Shown piece after piece: positions 23,477 through 31,440 of a stretch of DNA of 38,527 bases. The position numbers were made by a program, and so were the translations under genes. A model generated the notes under the pieces. That model was given only the letters and a program-made list of their open reading frames with translations, searched no databases and had not been told where the DNA came from. The DNA comes from JAASSS01 sp021767745 (GTDB taxonomy: Bacteria; Pseudomonadota; Gammaproteobacteria; UBA5335), in contig JAXHVN010000002.1 of the NCBI GenBank assembly GCA_034189165.1, positions 1-38,527 on the forward strand. The letters are read 5' to 3'. Within the stretch, counting starts at the first letter, position 1; every line of letters starts with the position of its first letter.

Positions 23477-25126
23477 ATGAGCTATACCGCGCTTGCCCGC
23501 CGCTACCGCCCGCGCCATTTCGGTGAGGTCGTCGGCCAGCCGCACGTCACGCAGGCGCTCGCCAACGGACTGCGCCAGTCGCGTCTGCACCACGCGTACC
23601 TGTTCAGCGGTACCCGGGGCGTGGGCAAGACCACGCTCGGGCGCATCCTCGCCAAGTGCCTGAACTGCGAGCAGGGCGTCACCGACCAGCCCTGCGGCGA
23701 ATGCGACGCCTGCCGGCAGATCGAGCAGGGGCGCTTCGTTGATCTGCTGGAGGTCGATGCCGCCTCGCGCACCCGGGTGGATGACACCCGCGCACTGCTG
23801 GATAACGTGCAGTACGCGCCCACGGCCGGACGCTACAAGGTGTACCTCATCGATGAGGTACACATGCTTTCCACGCATTCATTCAATGCGCTGCTCAAGA
23901 CGCTGGAGGAGCCGCCGCCGCACGTGAAGTTCGTGCTGGCGACGACCGAGCCGCAGAAGCTGCCGGCCACCGTGCTCTCGCGATGCCTGCAGTTTCATCT
24001 GCGCCGCCTGCCGGAGGCGCAGATCCAGGCGCAGCTCGGCGAGATCCTCGCGGCCGAGTCCCGCACCGGCGAGCCGGAGGCGCTGCGGCTGCTGGCGCAG
24101 GCGGCCGATGGCAGCATGCGTGACGCCTTGAGTCTGCTCGACCAGGCCCTATCGTGGGACGATCAGCCACTGGCGGCCGAGCCGGTGCGGCAGATGCTGG
24201 GCGTGGCCGATGCCGCGCAGATCGACGCGCTGCTGCAGGCCATCGTCGCCGGCGATGGCGCGGCGCTGGGCGAGCAGCTCCGGCAGCTGCATGCGGCGGC
24301 GCCGGACTACGAGGGCGCGCTGGACGCGCTGCTCGAGGCGCTGCAGCAGATTGCCCTGGCGCAGCTGCTCGAAGCGGACCCCGACCGGCCGTTGACGCCG
24401 ATGCGGGCCGAGCTGGCCGCGCAGATCGCGCCGCCGGAGGTGCAGGTGCTCTACCAGATCGGCCTGCTCGGCAAGCGCGACCTGCCGCTGGCGCCGGCGC
24501 CGGCGGGTGGCTTCGAGATGACGGTGCTGCGCATGTTTGCACTGCGCCCCGACGCGCCGGGCGTGCCTGCCACGGCCACCGGCGCGCGGCCCCCGGGCGG
24601 GGCGCCGGCGGACCCGGCCACGCCGGCGGCGTCCGGCCCGCCCCGCGGGAATGGCGAGGCTGCCGCGCCAGCGCCAGTGGCTGCCCCAGTGGCCGCGCGG
24701 CGCCCGGCGGCTTCGGCGGCCGGGCCCGCGACAGACGAGGCCTGGGAGCAACTGGTGCAACGGCTGCCGCTGAAAGGCATGGCGGCGCAGCTCGCCCGTA
24801 ACGCCGTGCCGGTCGCGCGGGCACGGGACGCGGTGACCCTCGCCCTGCCGCGTGCGCACCAGGCGGTGGATACGCCCCGGGCGCGCGAACGGGTCGAGGC
24901 TGCGCTGCGCACGGCCTGGGAGGCGCCGACGCTGAAGCTCAGCGTCGAGCTGGTCGAGGCCGTGGACGGGCAGACCCCGGCGGCGCGGGCCGCCGAGCAG
25001 ACGGCGGCGCGGGCGCAGGCCGCGGCGGCCGCGGTGGCGGCCGATCCGACAGTGCGGGCGCTGCAGCAGCGGTTGCAGGCCCGGGTGGACGACATTCGTA
25101 TCGACGACGACGAGGGCGGGCAATGA
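23477..25126 (+). CDS. dnaX: DNA polymerase III subunits tau/gamma
   Basis: Clamp-loader ATPase of the replicative polymerase. 549 aa. Walker A GTRGVGKT (near 45-52), the four-Cys zinc site in CLNCEQGVTDQPCGECDACRQ, Walker B LIDEVHML, and sensor/arginine finger LSRCLQFHLRR. A Pro/Ala-rich linker (about 360-415) leads to the C-terminal tau domain. It is shorter than E. coli tau (643 aa). No A-rich slippery heptamer like the E. coli gamma frameshift site is seen. Its stop overlaps the ybaB start by 4 bp, in the common dnaX-ybaB-recR operon. Confidence 0.96.
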   Translation: MSYTALARRYRPRHFGEVVGQPHVTQALANGLRQSRLHHAYLFSGTRGVGKTTLGRILAKCLNCEQGVTDQPCGECDACRQIEQGRFVDLLEVDAASRTRVDDTRALLDNVQYAPTAGRYKVYLIDEVHMLSTHSFNALLKTLEEPPPHVKFVLATTEPQKLPATVLSRCLQFHLRRLPEAQIQAQLGEILAAESRTGEPEALRLLAQAADGSMRDALSLLDQALSWDDQPLAAEPVRQMLGVADAAQIDALLQAIVAGDGAALGEQLRQLHAAAPDYEGALDALLEALQQIALAQLLEADPDRPLTPMRAELAAQIAPPEVQVLYQIGLLGKRDLPLAPAPAGGFEMTVLRMFALRPDAPGVPATATGARPPGGAPADPATPAASGPPRGNGEAAAPAPVAAPVAARRPAASAAGPATDEAWEQLVQRLPLKGMAAQLARNAVPVARARDAVTLALPRAHQAVDTPRARERVEAALRTAWEAPTLKLSVELVEAVDGQTPAARAAEQTAARAQAAAAAVAADPTVRALQQRLQARVDDIRIDDDEGGQ

Positions 25127-25437
25127 GCAATCCGTTCGACAACATTCTGAAGCAGGCCCAGCAGGTCGGGCGCGACATGCAGCGCGCGGCGCGCGAGGTG
25201 GCCAACGTGGAGGTCACCGGCGAGGCCGGCGGTGGCATGGTCAAGGTGGTGATGACCGCGCGGCATCGGGTCCGCAGCGTGTCGATCGACGACAGCCTCA
25301 TGGGCGACCGGGCGATGCTCGAGGATCTGCTGACCGCGGCCTGCAACGACGCGGTGAGCCGCGCCGAGCAGGCGCTGGGCGGCAGGCTCGGCGGCATGGC
25401 GGCCGGTATGACCCGACCCGGCGGCGGCAAGCCCTGA
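25123..25437 (+). CDS. ybaB: YbaB/EbfC family nucleoid-associated protein
   Basis: Small dimeric DNA-binding protein. 104 aa. It has the typical FDNILKQAQQVGRDMQRAA helix, the VEVTGEAGGGMVKVVM strand pair and the SIDDSLM segment, ending in a Gly/Met-rich tail. The ATG overlaps the dnaX stop by 4 bp and recR starts 3 nt after its stop, so all three are co-translated. Confidence 0.95.
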   Translation: MSNPFDNILKQAQQVGRDMQRAAREVANVEVTGEAGGGMVKVVMTARHRVRSVSIDDSLMGDRAMLEDLLTAACNDAVSRAEQALGGRLGGMAAGMTRPGGGKP

Positions 25438-25440
25438 ACC

Positions 25441-26055
25441 TTGGCCAGCTACCCGCCGCGGCTGCAGCGCCTGATCGACGCTCTGCGCATCCTGCCGGGC
25501 GTCGGGCCGAAATCCGCGCAGCGCATGGCCTTCCAGCTGCTGGAGCGGGATCGCCCCGGCGCGCGGCTGCTGGCCGAGCGGCTGGTCGAAGCGATCGATG
25601 GCATCGGCCGCTGCGAACGTTGCCGCATGTTCAGCGAGACGCCGCTGTGCGAGCTGTGCGCGTCGCCGCAGCGTGATGGCCGGCTGCTGTGCGTGGTGGA
25701 AACGCCGGGGGATGTGCTGGCGGTGGAGCACAGCGGTGCCTACCGCGGCCGCTATTTCGTGCTGATGGGCCGGCTCTCGCCGCTGGATGGCATCGGCCCG
25801 GACGAGCTGCAGCTCGATGCACTCGACGCCCTGCTGGCCGCCGGTGGCGTGGAGGAGGTGGTGCTGGCGACCGGCGCGACGGTGGAGGGCGAGGCCACGG
25901 CGCACTTCGTCGCCGCCATGGCCAGTGCCCGGGGCATCGCTGCCACCCGCATTGCGCACGGCGTGCCGATGGGTGGCGAGCTCGAATACGTCGATGGCTC
26001 GACGCTCGCCCATGCCTTCAACGGCCGGCTGGATCTCGGCCGCGATCGCGCCTGA
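25441..26055 (+). CDS. recR: Recombination mediator RecR
   Basis: Forms the RecFOR/RecOR loader of RecA at gaps. 204 aa. Helix-hairpin-helix LPGVGPKSAQRMAF, a C4 zinc finger CERCRMFSETPLCELC, and a TOPRIM domain (LLCVVETPGDVLAVE..., then VVLATGATVEGEATA). The start is a TTG at 25441, which gives the normal N-terminus, and no ATG is available nearby. The rare start may set a lower yield than ybaB. Confidence 0.95.
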   Translation: MASYPPRLQRLIDALRILPGVGPKSAQRMAFQLLERDRPGARLLAERLVEAIDGIGRCERCRMFSETPLCELCASPQRDGRLLCVVETPGDVLAVEHSGAYRGRYFVLMGRLSPLDGIGPDELQLDALDALLAAGGVEEVVLATGATVEGEATAHFVAAMASARGIAATRIAHGVPMGGELEYVDGSTLAHAFNGRLDLGRDRA

Positions 26056-26143
26056 GCCCGATTGAACTTCGCCGCGCCGGCTGCGGTCTGCAGCGGGCGG
26101 TGCCGATGCCGGTAGCGTCTCCTCTGGGACAAGGCCCCAAACC

Positions 26144-26698
26144 ATGCAGGATCCCGACAACCTCATCTGGATCGATCTGGAGATGACCGGGCTCGATACC
26201 GAGCGCGACTGCATCATCGAGATCGCCACCATCGTCACCGACAAGCACCTGAACCTCCTCGAGGAGGGGCCCGTGCTGGCCATCTATCAGCCCGATGCGG
26301 TGCTGGCGGCGATGGACGAGTGGAACACCCGGCAGCACAACCGCTCCGGGCTGGCGGATCGGGTGCGGGCGAGCCAGGTCGACGTCGCCCGTGCGGAACG
26401 CGAGACCATCGCCTTCCTCGAACGCTGGGTCCCACCGGGGATGAGTCCGATGTGCGGCAACAGCGTCTGCCAGGACCGCCGCTTCATGCATCGCCTGATG
26501 CCGCGGCTGGAAGCCTATTTTCACTACCGCCACATCGACGTCAGCACGCTCAAGGAGCTGGCACGTCGCTGGCTGCCCGAGGCGCTGAACGGGCTGCAGA
26601 AGCAGTCCTCGCACCTCGCGCTGGACGACATCCGCGACTCGATCGCCGAACTCGCCCACTACCGCGAGCACCTGTTCCGCGAACTGCCGCTTTCCTAG
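26144..26698 (+). CDS. orn: Oligoribonuclease Orn
   Basis: 3'-5' exonuclease that degrades di-nucleotides, including pGpG from c-di-GMP turnover. 184 aa. The DEDDh residues are Asp11 and Glu13 (WIDLEMTGLD), Asp111 (VCQDRRF), His157 and Asp162 (SSHLALDDIRDS). 88 nt after recR, without a clear promoter. Its TAG stop overlaps the stop of the convergent permease through a shared CTAG. Confidence 0.97.
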   Translation: MQDPDNLIWIDLEMTGLDTERDCIIEIATIVTDKHLNLLEEGPVLAIYQPDAVLAAMDEWNTRQHNRSGLADRVRASQVDVARAERETIAFLERWVPPGMSPMCGNSVCQDRRFMHRLMPRLEAYFHYRHIDVSTLKELARRWLPEALNGLQKQSSHLALDDIRDSIAELAHYREHLFRELPLS

Positions 26699-27516
26699 CG
26701 CGTCATCGACGCCGCGGCGCGCTGGCGGCGGCCCACCCGCAGGGCCAGCACCCCGCCGCTGATCACCAGCACCATCCCCGCCAGCGAGAGCCAGCCGGGC
26801 CGCTCGCCCCACAGCAGAAAGCCGTACAGCCCGGCGAAGGGGACGGCGGCGTAGGTGAACGGGCCGACCTGGGCCGCCGGTGCCGCCTGATAGGCCCGCG
26901 TCATCGCCAGCTGCCCCACGGTGGCCAGGGCCCCGGCACCGGCGAGCAGTGCCCAGTGGCGAGGGGCCAGCGGTTGCCAGGTCAGCCAGGCGGGGATGGC
27001 AGAGATCGCAGCGCTGAGGCCGGTGAAGTAGAACACCACTCGTCGGGCCGGTTCGATGCCGGACATGCGCCGGATGCCGACCATCGCCGTCGCCGCCAGC
27101 ACGCCGGAAAGCAGCCCGACCAGCGCCGCCGGCTGGAACAGTGCCGGGGTCGGCCGGAGGATGAACAGCACGCCGGCAAAACCGGTGCCGATCCCCAGCA
27201 ACAGCAGACGCGGCACCGCCTCGCGCAGCCACAGCAGCGCCACCAGCGGAATGAACAGCGGCGCGGTGTAGTTCAGCAGCACGGCCTCGGCCAGGTGCAG
27301 CCGCGGCATGGTCCAGAAGAAGCAGTACATGGCCGACAGACCGGCCAGCGTGCGGATCAGGTGCAGCGGCAGCACCTCGGTACGCAGGCCGGCGAGGCCG
27401 CCACGCGCCAGCACCGGCGCCAGGAAGAGCAGCCCGAAGGCATTGCGGCCGAAGACCACCAGCGTGTTCGGCAGGTCCAGGGCCGCCTGTTTGACCAGGG
27501 CGCCCATGGCCGCCAT
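26695..27516 (-). CDS. EamA-type (DMT superfamily) transporter, start uncertain
   Basis: Inner-membrane drug/metabolite-type permease. 273 aa from the first ATG, with nine to ten hydrophobic helices and two EamA repeats (GRNAFGLLFLAP and YTAPLFIPLVALLWLREAVP in the first, YAAVPFAGLYGFLLWGERPG in the second). The first helix is incomplete when starting at 27516. Codons upstream read on as RGALFALGAAAC, which would finish it, but no ATG, GTG or TTG lies in that frame, so a CTG start (27543 or 27612) is possible. Substrate unknown. Lies downstream of ppsA on the same strand. Confidence 0.82.
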   Translation of the reverse strand: MAAMGALVKQAALDLPNTLVVFGRNAFGLLFLAPVLARGGLAGLRTEVLPLHLIRTLAGLSAMYCFFWTMPRLHLAEAVLLNYTAPLFIPLVALLWLREAVPRLLLLGIGTGFAGVLFILRPTPALFQPAALVGLLSGVLAATAMVGIRRMSGIEPARRVVFYFTGLSAAISAIPAWLTWQPLAPRHWALLAGAGALATVGQLAMTRAYQAAPAAQVGPFTYAAVPFAGLYGFLLWGERPGWLSLAGMVLVISGGVLALRVGRRQRAAASMTR

Positions 27517-27608
27517 GCAGGCTGCCGCGCCGAGCGCGAACAGCGCCCCGCGGCCCGCCCGGTGCTCCCGGTGGGCCGCGTGCGCCGCGGCAGGGGGCGG
27601 CGAGGGCT

Positions 27609-29987
27609 TCAGGCCGAGCCGGTCTCGCCGGCCAGATACAGCCAGGTCGGAATCACCGTATCGGGATTGAGCGACACGCTGACGATGCCCTGATCCAGCA
27701 GCCAGCGCGCCAGATCGGGGTGATCCGAGGGCCCCTGGCCGCAGATGCCGACGTACTTGTTGGCCTCCCGGCAGGCGCTGATGGCCATCTCCAGCAGCTT
27801 CTTCACCGCCGGATTGCGCTCGTCGAACATGTCGGCGACCACGCCGGAATCACGGTCCAGCCCCAGCGTCAGCTGCGTCAGGTCGTTCGAGCCGATCGAG
27901 AAGCCGTCGAAGTATTCCAGGAACTCCCGCGCCAGCAGGGCGTTGGAGGGCAGCTCGCACATCATGATGACCTTGAGCTCGTTCTGCCCACGCTCCAGGC
28001 CGTTCTGCTGCAGGATGCGGCTGACCTTCTCCGCGCCGCCGAGGGTGCGCACGAAGGGGATCATGACCTGCACGTTGGTCAGCCCCATCACGTCGCGCAC
28101 GTGCTTGACGGCCCGGCATTCCAGCTCGAAGCAGGGCTGGAAGGAGGGCGAGATGTAGCGCGAGGCCCCGCGGAAGCCGATCATCGGGTTCTCTTCCTCG
28201 GGCTCGTAGCGCGAGCCGCCGATCAGATTGGCGTACTCGTTGGACTTGAAGTCCGACATCCGCACGATCACCGGCTGCGGCCAGAAGGCGGCGGCGATGG
28301 TGGCGATGCCCTCGGCGAGGCGGCGCACGTAGAAGTCCACCGGGCCATCGTAGCCGGCGATGCGGGCCTCGATCTCCGCCTTGACCTGTGGCGTCTGGTC
28401 GTCGAACTCCAGCATGGCCCGCGGATGGATGCCGATCATCCGCGCGATGATGAACTCCAGCCGCGCCAGGCCGACGCCGTGGTTGGGCAGCGTGGCGAAG
28501 TCGAAGGCGCGGTCCGGGTTGCCGACGTTCATCATCACCTTGACCGGGATCGACGGCATGGCGTCCAGCTCGGCGGTGCGCACCTCGAAGTCGAGGATGC
28601 CCTCATAGATGTAGCCGGTATCGCCCTCGGCGCAGGAGACCGTGGCACCCTCGCCATCGCGCAGCTTGCTGGTGGCATCGCCGCAGCCGACCACGGCCGG
28701 AATGCCAAGCTCACGGGCGATGATCGCCGCATGGCAGGTGCGGCCACCGCGATTGGTGACGATCGCCGCCGCCCGCTTCATCACCGGCTCCCAGTCCGGA
28801 TCGGTCATGTCCGTGACCAGCACGTCGCCCGGCTGCACGCGGTCCATCTGCTCGATGCTCTCCAGCACGCGCACCGTGCCGGCGCCGATGCGCTGGCCGA
28901 TGCTGCGGCCGGTGACGCGCGCCTCGCCGGGCTTGTCCTTCAGCAGGTAGCGCTCCAGCGTCTGGTGGGCGTTGCTCTTCACGGTCTCCGGCCGCGCCTG
29001 CAGGATGTAGAGCTTGCCGTCGTTGCCGTCCTTGCCCCACTCGATGTCCATCGGCCGCCCGTAGTGGGCCTCGATGGTGAGCGCCTGCCGGGCGAGATCC
29101 TGCACCTCGGCATCGGTCAGCGAGAAGCGGTTGCGCTCGGCCTCGGGCACCTCGACCGTCTGCACCGTCTTGCCGTGCTCGGTGCTGTCGGCATAGACCA
29201 TCTTGATGGCCTTGTCGCCGCGCATGCGCCGTACCACCGCCTCGCGGCCGGCCTGCAGCGTCGCCTTGTGCACATAGAACTCATCGGGGTTCACCGCACC
29301 CTGCACCACCGTCTCGCCGAGTCCGTAGGAGGCGGTGATGAAGACCACGCCGTCGAAGCCGGATTCGGTGTCGAGCGTGAACATGACGCCGGCCGCGCCG
29401 ATGTCGCTGCGCACCATGCGCTGGATGCCGGCCGAGAGGGCGACCAGCTTGTGATCGAACCCCTGGTGGACCCGGTAGGAGATCGCCCGGTCGTTGTAGA
29501 GCGAGGCGAACACCTCCTTGATCGCGTGCAGCACGCCCTGTTCGCCGCGCACGTTGAGGAAGGTTTCCTGCTGGCCGGCGAAGGAGGCGTCCGGCAGGTC
29601 CTCGGCGGTGGCCGAGGAGCGCACCGCGACCGCCAGATCATCGCCGCCATCGGCCTGCAGCTGCCGGTAGGCGGTGAGGATGTCCTCGCGCAGCGCGTCG
29701 GGGAAGGGCGTCGCCACCACCCACTCGCGAATCTGCTTGCCGGTGCGGGCCAGCGCCGTCACGTCATCCACGTCCAGGGCGTCGAGGGCCTCGTCGATGC
29801 GCTGTGCCAGCCCCTCGTGCTGCAGGAACTCGCGGTAGGCCGCCGCGGTGGTCGCGAAGCCCGAAGGCACCGTGACGCCGGCCTGGCTGAGATTGCTGAT
29901 CATCTCGCCCAGCGAGGCGTTCTTGCCGCCGACTCGCTCCACGTCGCCCATGCCGAGCGACTCGAACCAGATTACGTGACTGTCCAA
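27609..29987 (-). CDS. ppsA: Phosphoenolpyruvate synthase
   Basis: Makes PEP from pyruvate and ATP for gluconeogenesis. 792 aa. The N-terminal ATP-binding domain begins VERVGGKNASLGEMI and has AVRSSATAEDLPDASFAGQQ. The phosphohistidine domain has His419 in GGRTCHAAIIAREL, with Thr417 two residues before, the site PpsR-type regulators modify. The C-terminal PEP domain includes GSNDLTQLTLGLDRD and the final CGQGPSDHP. The start is a TTG (29985-29987) with AGGGG 6 nt upstream, giving the normal N-terminus. Divergent from its regulator ppsR across 158 bp. Confidence 0.97.
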   Translation of the reverse strand: MDSHVIWFESLGMGDVERVGGKNASLGEMISNLSQAGVTVPSGFATTAAAYREFLQHEGLAQRIDEALDALDVDDVTALARTGKQIREWVVATPFPDALREDILTAYRQLQADGGDDLAVAVRSSATAEDLPDASFAGQQETFLNVRGEQGVLHAIKEVFASLYNDRAISYRVHQGFDHKLVALSAGIQRMVRSDIGAAGVMFTLDTESGFDGVVFITASYGLGETVVQGAVNPDEFYVHKATLQAGREAVVRRMRGDKAIKMVYADSTEHGKTVQTVEVPEAERNRFSLTDAEVQDLARQALTIEAHYGRPMDIEWGKDGNDGKLYILQARPETVKSNAHQTLERYLLKDKPGEARVTGRSIGQRIGAGTVRVLESIEQMDRVQPGDVLVTDMTDPDWEPVMKRAAAIVTNRGGRTCHAAIIARELGIPAVVGCGDATSKLRDGEGATVSCAEGDTGYIYEGILDFEVRTAELDAMPSIPVKVMMNVGNPDRAFDFATLPNHGVGLARLEFIIARMIGIHPRAMLEFDDQTPQVKAEIEARIAGYDGPVDFYVRRLAEGIATIAAAFWPQPVIVRMSDFKSNEYANLIGGSRYEPEEENPMIGFRGASRYISPSFQPCFELECRAVKHVRDVMGLTNVQVMIPFVRTLGGAEKVSRILQQNGLERGQNELKVIMMCELPSNALLAREFLEYFDGFSIGSNDLTQLTLGLDRDSGVVADMFDERNPAVKKLLEMAISACREANKYVGICGQGPSDHPDLARWLLDQGIVSVSLNPDTVIPTWLYLAGETGSA

Positions 29988-30076
29988 CCCTTGCCCCTGT
30001 CGGTCGTTGGTTTCGCGCCGGCGGCGCCCGCCGCACGGCCGCGGGAGCCGGCTGCTGGCCGCAGTGCGCGGCGTTT

Positions 30077-30106
30077 TTGGCGTTCGTGAGCGTGCCCGCT
30101 TAGTAT
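30077..30106 (+). promoter_or_regulatory. Putative promoter for ppsR
   Basis: TTGGCG (30077-30082), an 18-nt spacer and TAGTAT (30101-30106), about 40 bp ahead of the ppsR ATG. Both hexamers match 4 of 6. It lies in the ppsA/ppsR divergent region, which is otherwise GC-rich without a clear operator. Confidence 0.35.
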
Positions 30107-30145
30107 GGCCGGCACGCCGCCGGGATTGCGGCCGAAGGTTATCAC

Positions 30146-30967
30146 ATGGGTCGCGCCAGAACGGTCTTCTTCCTCTCCGATCGCACCGGCCTGACGGCCG
30201 AAACGCTGGGCCAGAGCCTGCTGGCGCAGTTCGACGATCTGCAGTACACGCCGGTGAGCATCCCCTTCATCCAGACGCGGGAGGCGGCCGAGGATGTGGT
30301 GCGGCTGATCGATCAGGCCGCCACCCAGGATGGGCTGAAGCCGATCGTGTTCTGCACCCTGGTGGACGATGCCATCGTCGATCTGCTGGAGGCGAGCGCG
30401 GGGGTGATGGTCGATCTGTTCGGCACCTTCGTCGGGCCGCTGGAACAGGCCCTGGAGCAGCGGTCGCTGCATCGGGCGGGCCGTAGCCACAGCGTCGCCA
30501 ACAGCCGGCACTACCACGCCCGCATCGAGGCGATGAACTTCGCCATGGACAACGATGACGGCACCGCGCAGGACTACGCCTCGGCGGACGTGATCCTGAT
30601 CGGCGTCTCCCGCTCCGGCAAGACGCCCACCTGCCTGTATCTCGCGCTGCAGTTCGGCCTGCGGGCGGCGAACTACCCGCTGGTCGAGGAGGATCTGCAG
30701 GCCAAGACGCTGCCGGAGGCGCTGCGCCCGCACCGGCGCAAGCTCTACGGGCTCACGATCGACGCCGATCGGCTGGTGCACATCCGCCAGACCCGCCGCC
30801 CGGACAGCACCTATGCCTCGCCGGCGCAGTGCCGCTGGGAGCTCGACGCCGCCCTGCGCCTCATGCGCGAGGAGGGCATCCGCCACATCGACAGCACCTC
30901 GCGCTCGATCGAGGAGATCGCCGCCACGATCCTGCACGAGACCGGCGTGCGCCGGCGCTTCTTCTAG
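30146..30967 (+). CDS. ppsR: PEP synthase regulatory protein PpsR (kinase/phosphorylase)
   Basis: ADP-dependent kinase and Pi-dependent phosphorylase that switches PEP synthase off and on at a Thr beside the catalytic His. 273 aa (DUF299 family). P-loop GVSRSGKT at 153-160, N-terminal VFFLSDRTGLTAETLGQSLL, and LYGLTIDADRLVHIRQTRRP. ATG at 30146 with AAGG about 7 nt upstream. Divergent from ppsA, its target. Its TAG stop overlaps the stop of the convergent membrane-protein gene through a shared CTAG. Confidence 0.96.
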   Translation: MGRARTVFFLSDRTGLTAETLGQSLLAQFDDLQYTPVSIPFIQTREAAEDVVRLIDQAATQDGLKPIVFCTLVDDAIVDLLEASAGVMVDLFGTFVGPLEQALEQRSLHRAGRSHSVANSRHYHARIEAMNFAMDNDDGTAQDYASADVILIGVSRSGKTPTCLYLALQFGLRAANYPLVEEDLQAKTLPEALRPHRRKLYGLTIDADRLVHIRQTRRPDSTYASPAQCRWELDAALRLMREEGIRHIDSTSRSIEEIAATILHETGVRRRFF

Positions 30968-31398
30968 CCCGCCGGGCGGGGCGGGGCAGCGCCGAGCGGC
31001 TGCTGGCGGGTCCAGTCGTTCATGAGGATGGCCACCGCCGCCAGCAGCGTCAGCGTCCATTCGAACAGCAGCGCGAGCACCGTGTAGACGTCGGCCAGCC
31101 CATGCATGGCCACGCCGACGCTGCGGCCGACGGCGAGCCCGCCGATCAGCGCGATCAGCAGCAGCAGCCCCTGCAGCTGGTACTCCCGGCGGATGCTGAA
31201 CGCGATCAGCACCACGCCGATCATGGTCTGCAGCCCGCCATAGGTGGCCTGCGCCTCGATCACGGCAGAGGGCTCGATCAGGGCCAGCCCCGTTGCCCGC
31301 GCCACCAGGTCCGGATTCAGCAGGCAGGCCAGGCCGTAGACGGCGAAGATGCCGCCGGCGGCCAGCAGCAGGATGCGGGGAAATTGTGCTCGATCCAC
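30964..31398 (-). CDS. DUF4345-like small membrane protein
   Basis: 144 aa with four predicted membrane helices (about 8-28, 50-70, 76-98 and 105-128) separated by short loops; GGLQTMIGVVLIAFS and NPDLVARATGL resemble the DUF4345 family. Function unknown. The start is set at the GTG (31398), because AGGAGA lies 7 nt upstream; the ATG at 31413 is five codons earlier and would place that ribosome site inside the gene. It follows the Kef-type antiporter by 42 nt on the same strand, so they may be co-transcribed. Confidence 0.75.
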   Translation of the reverse strand: MDRAQFPRILLLAAGGIFAVYGLACLLNPDLVARATGLALIEPSAVIEAQATYGGLQTMIGVVLIAFSIRREYQLQGLLLLIALIGGLAVGRSVGVAMHGLADVYTVLALLFEWTLTLLAAVAILMNDWTRQQPLGAAPPRPAG

Positions 31399-31440
31399 CT
31401 TCGGTCTCCTCATGATGTTGCCGTCGACCGCGGGCCGCGC

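Noticed and set aside
27720..30089. 789-codon plus-strand frame opposite ppsA
   Set aside because: Shadow of PEP synthase, with no start context or recognisable domain.
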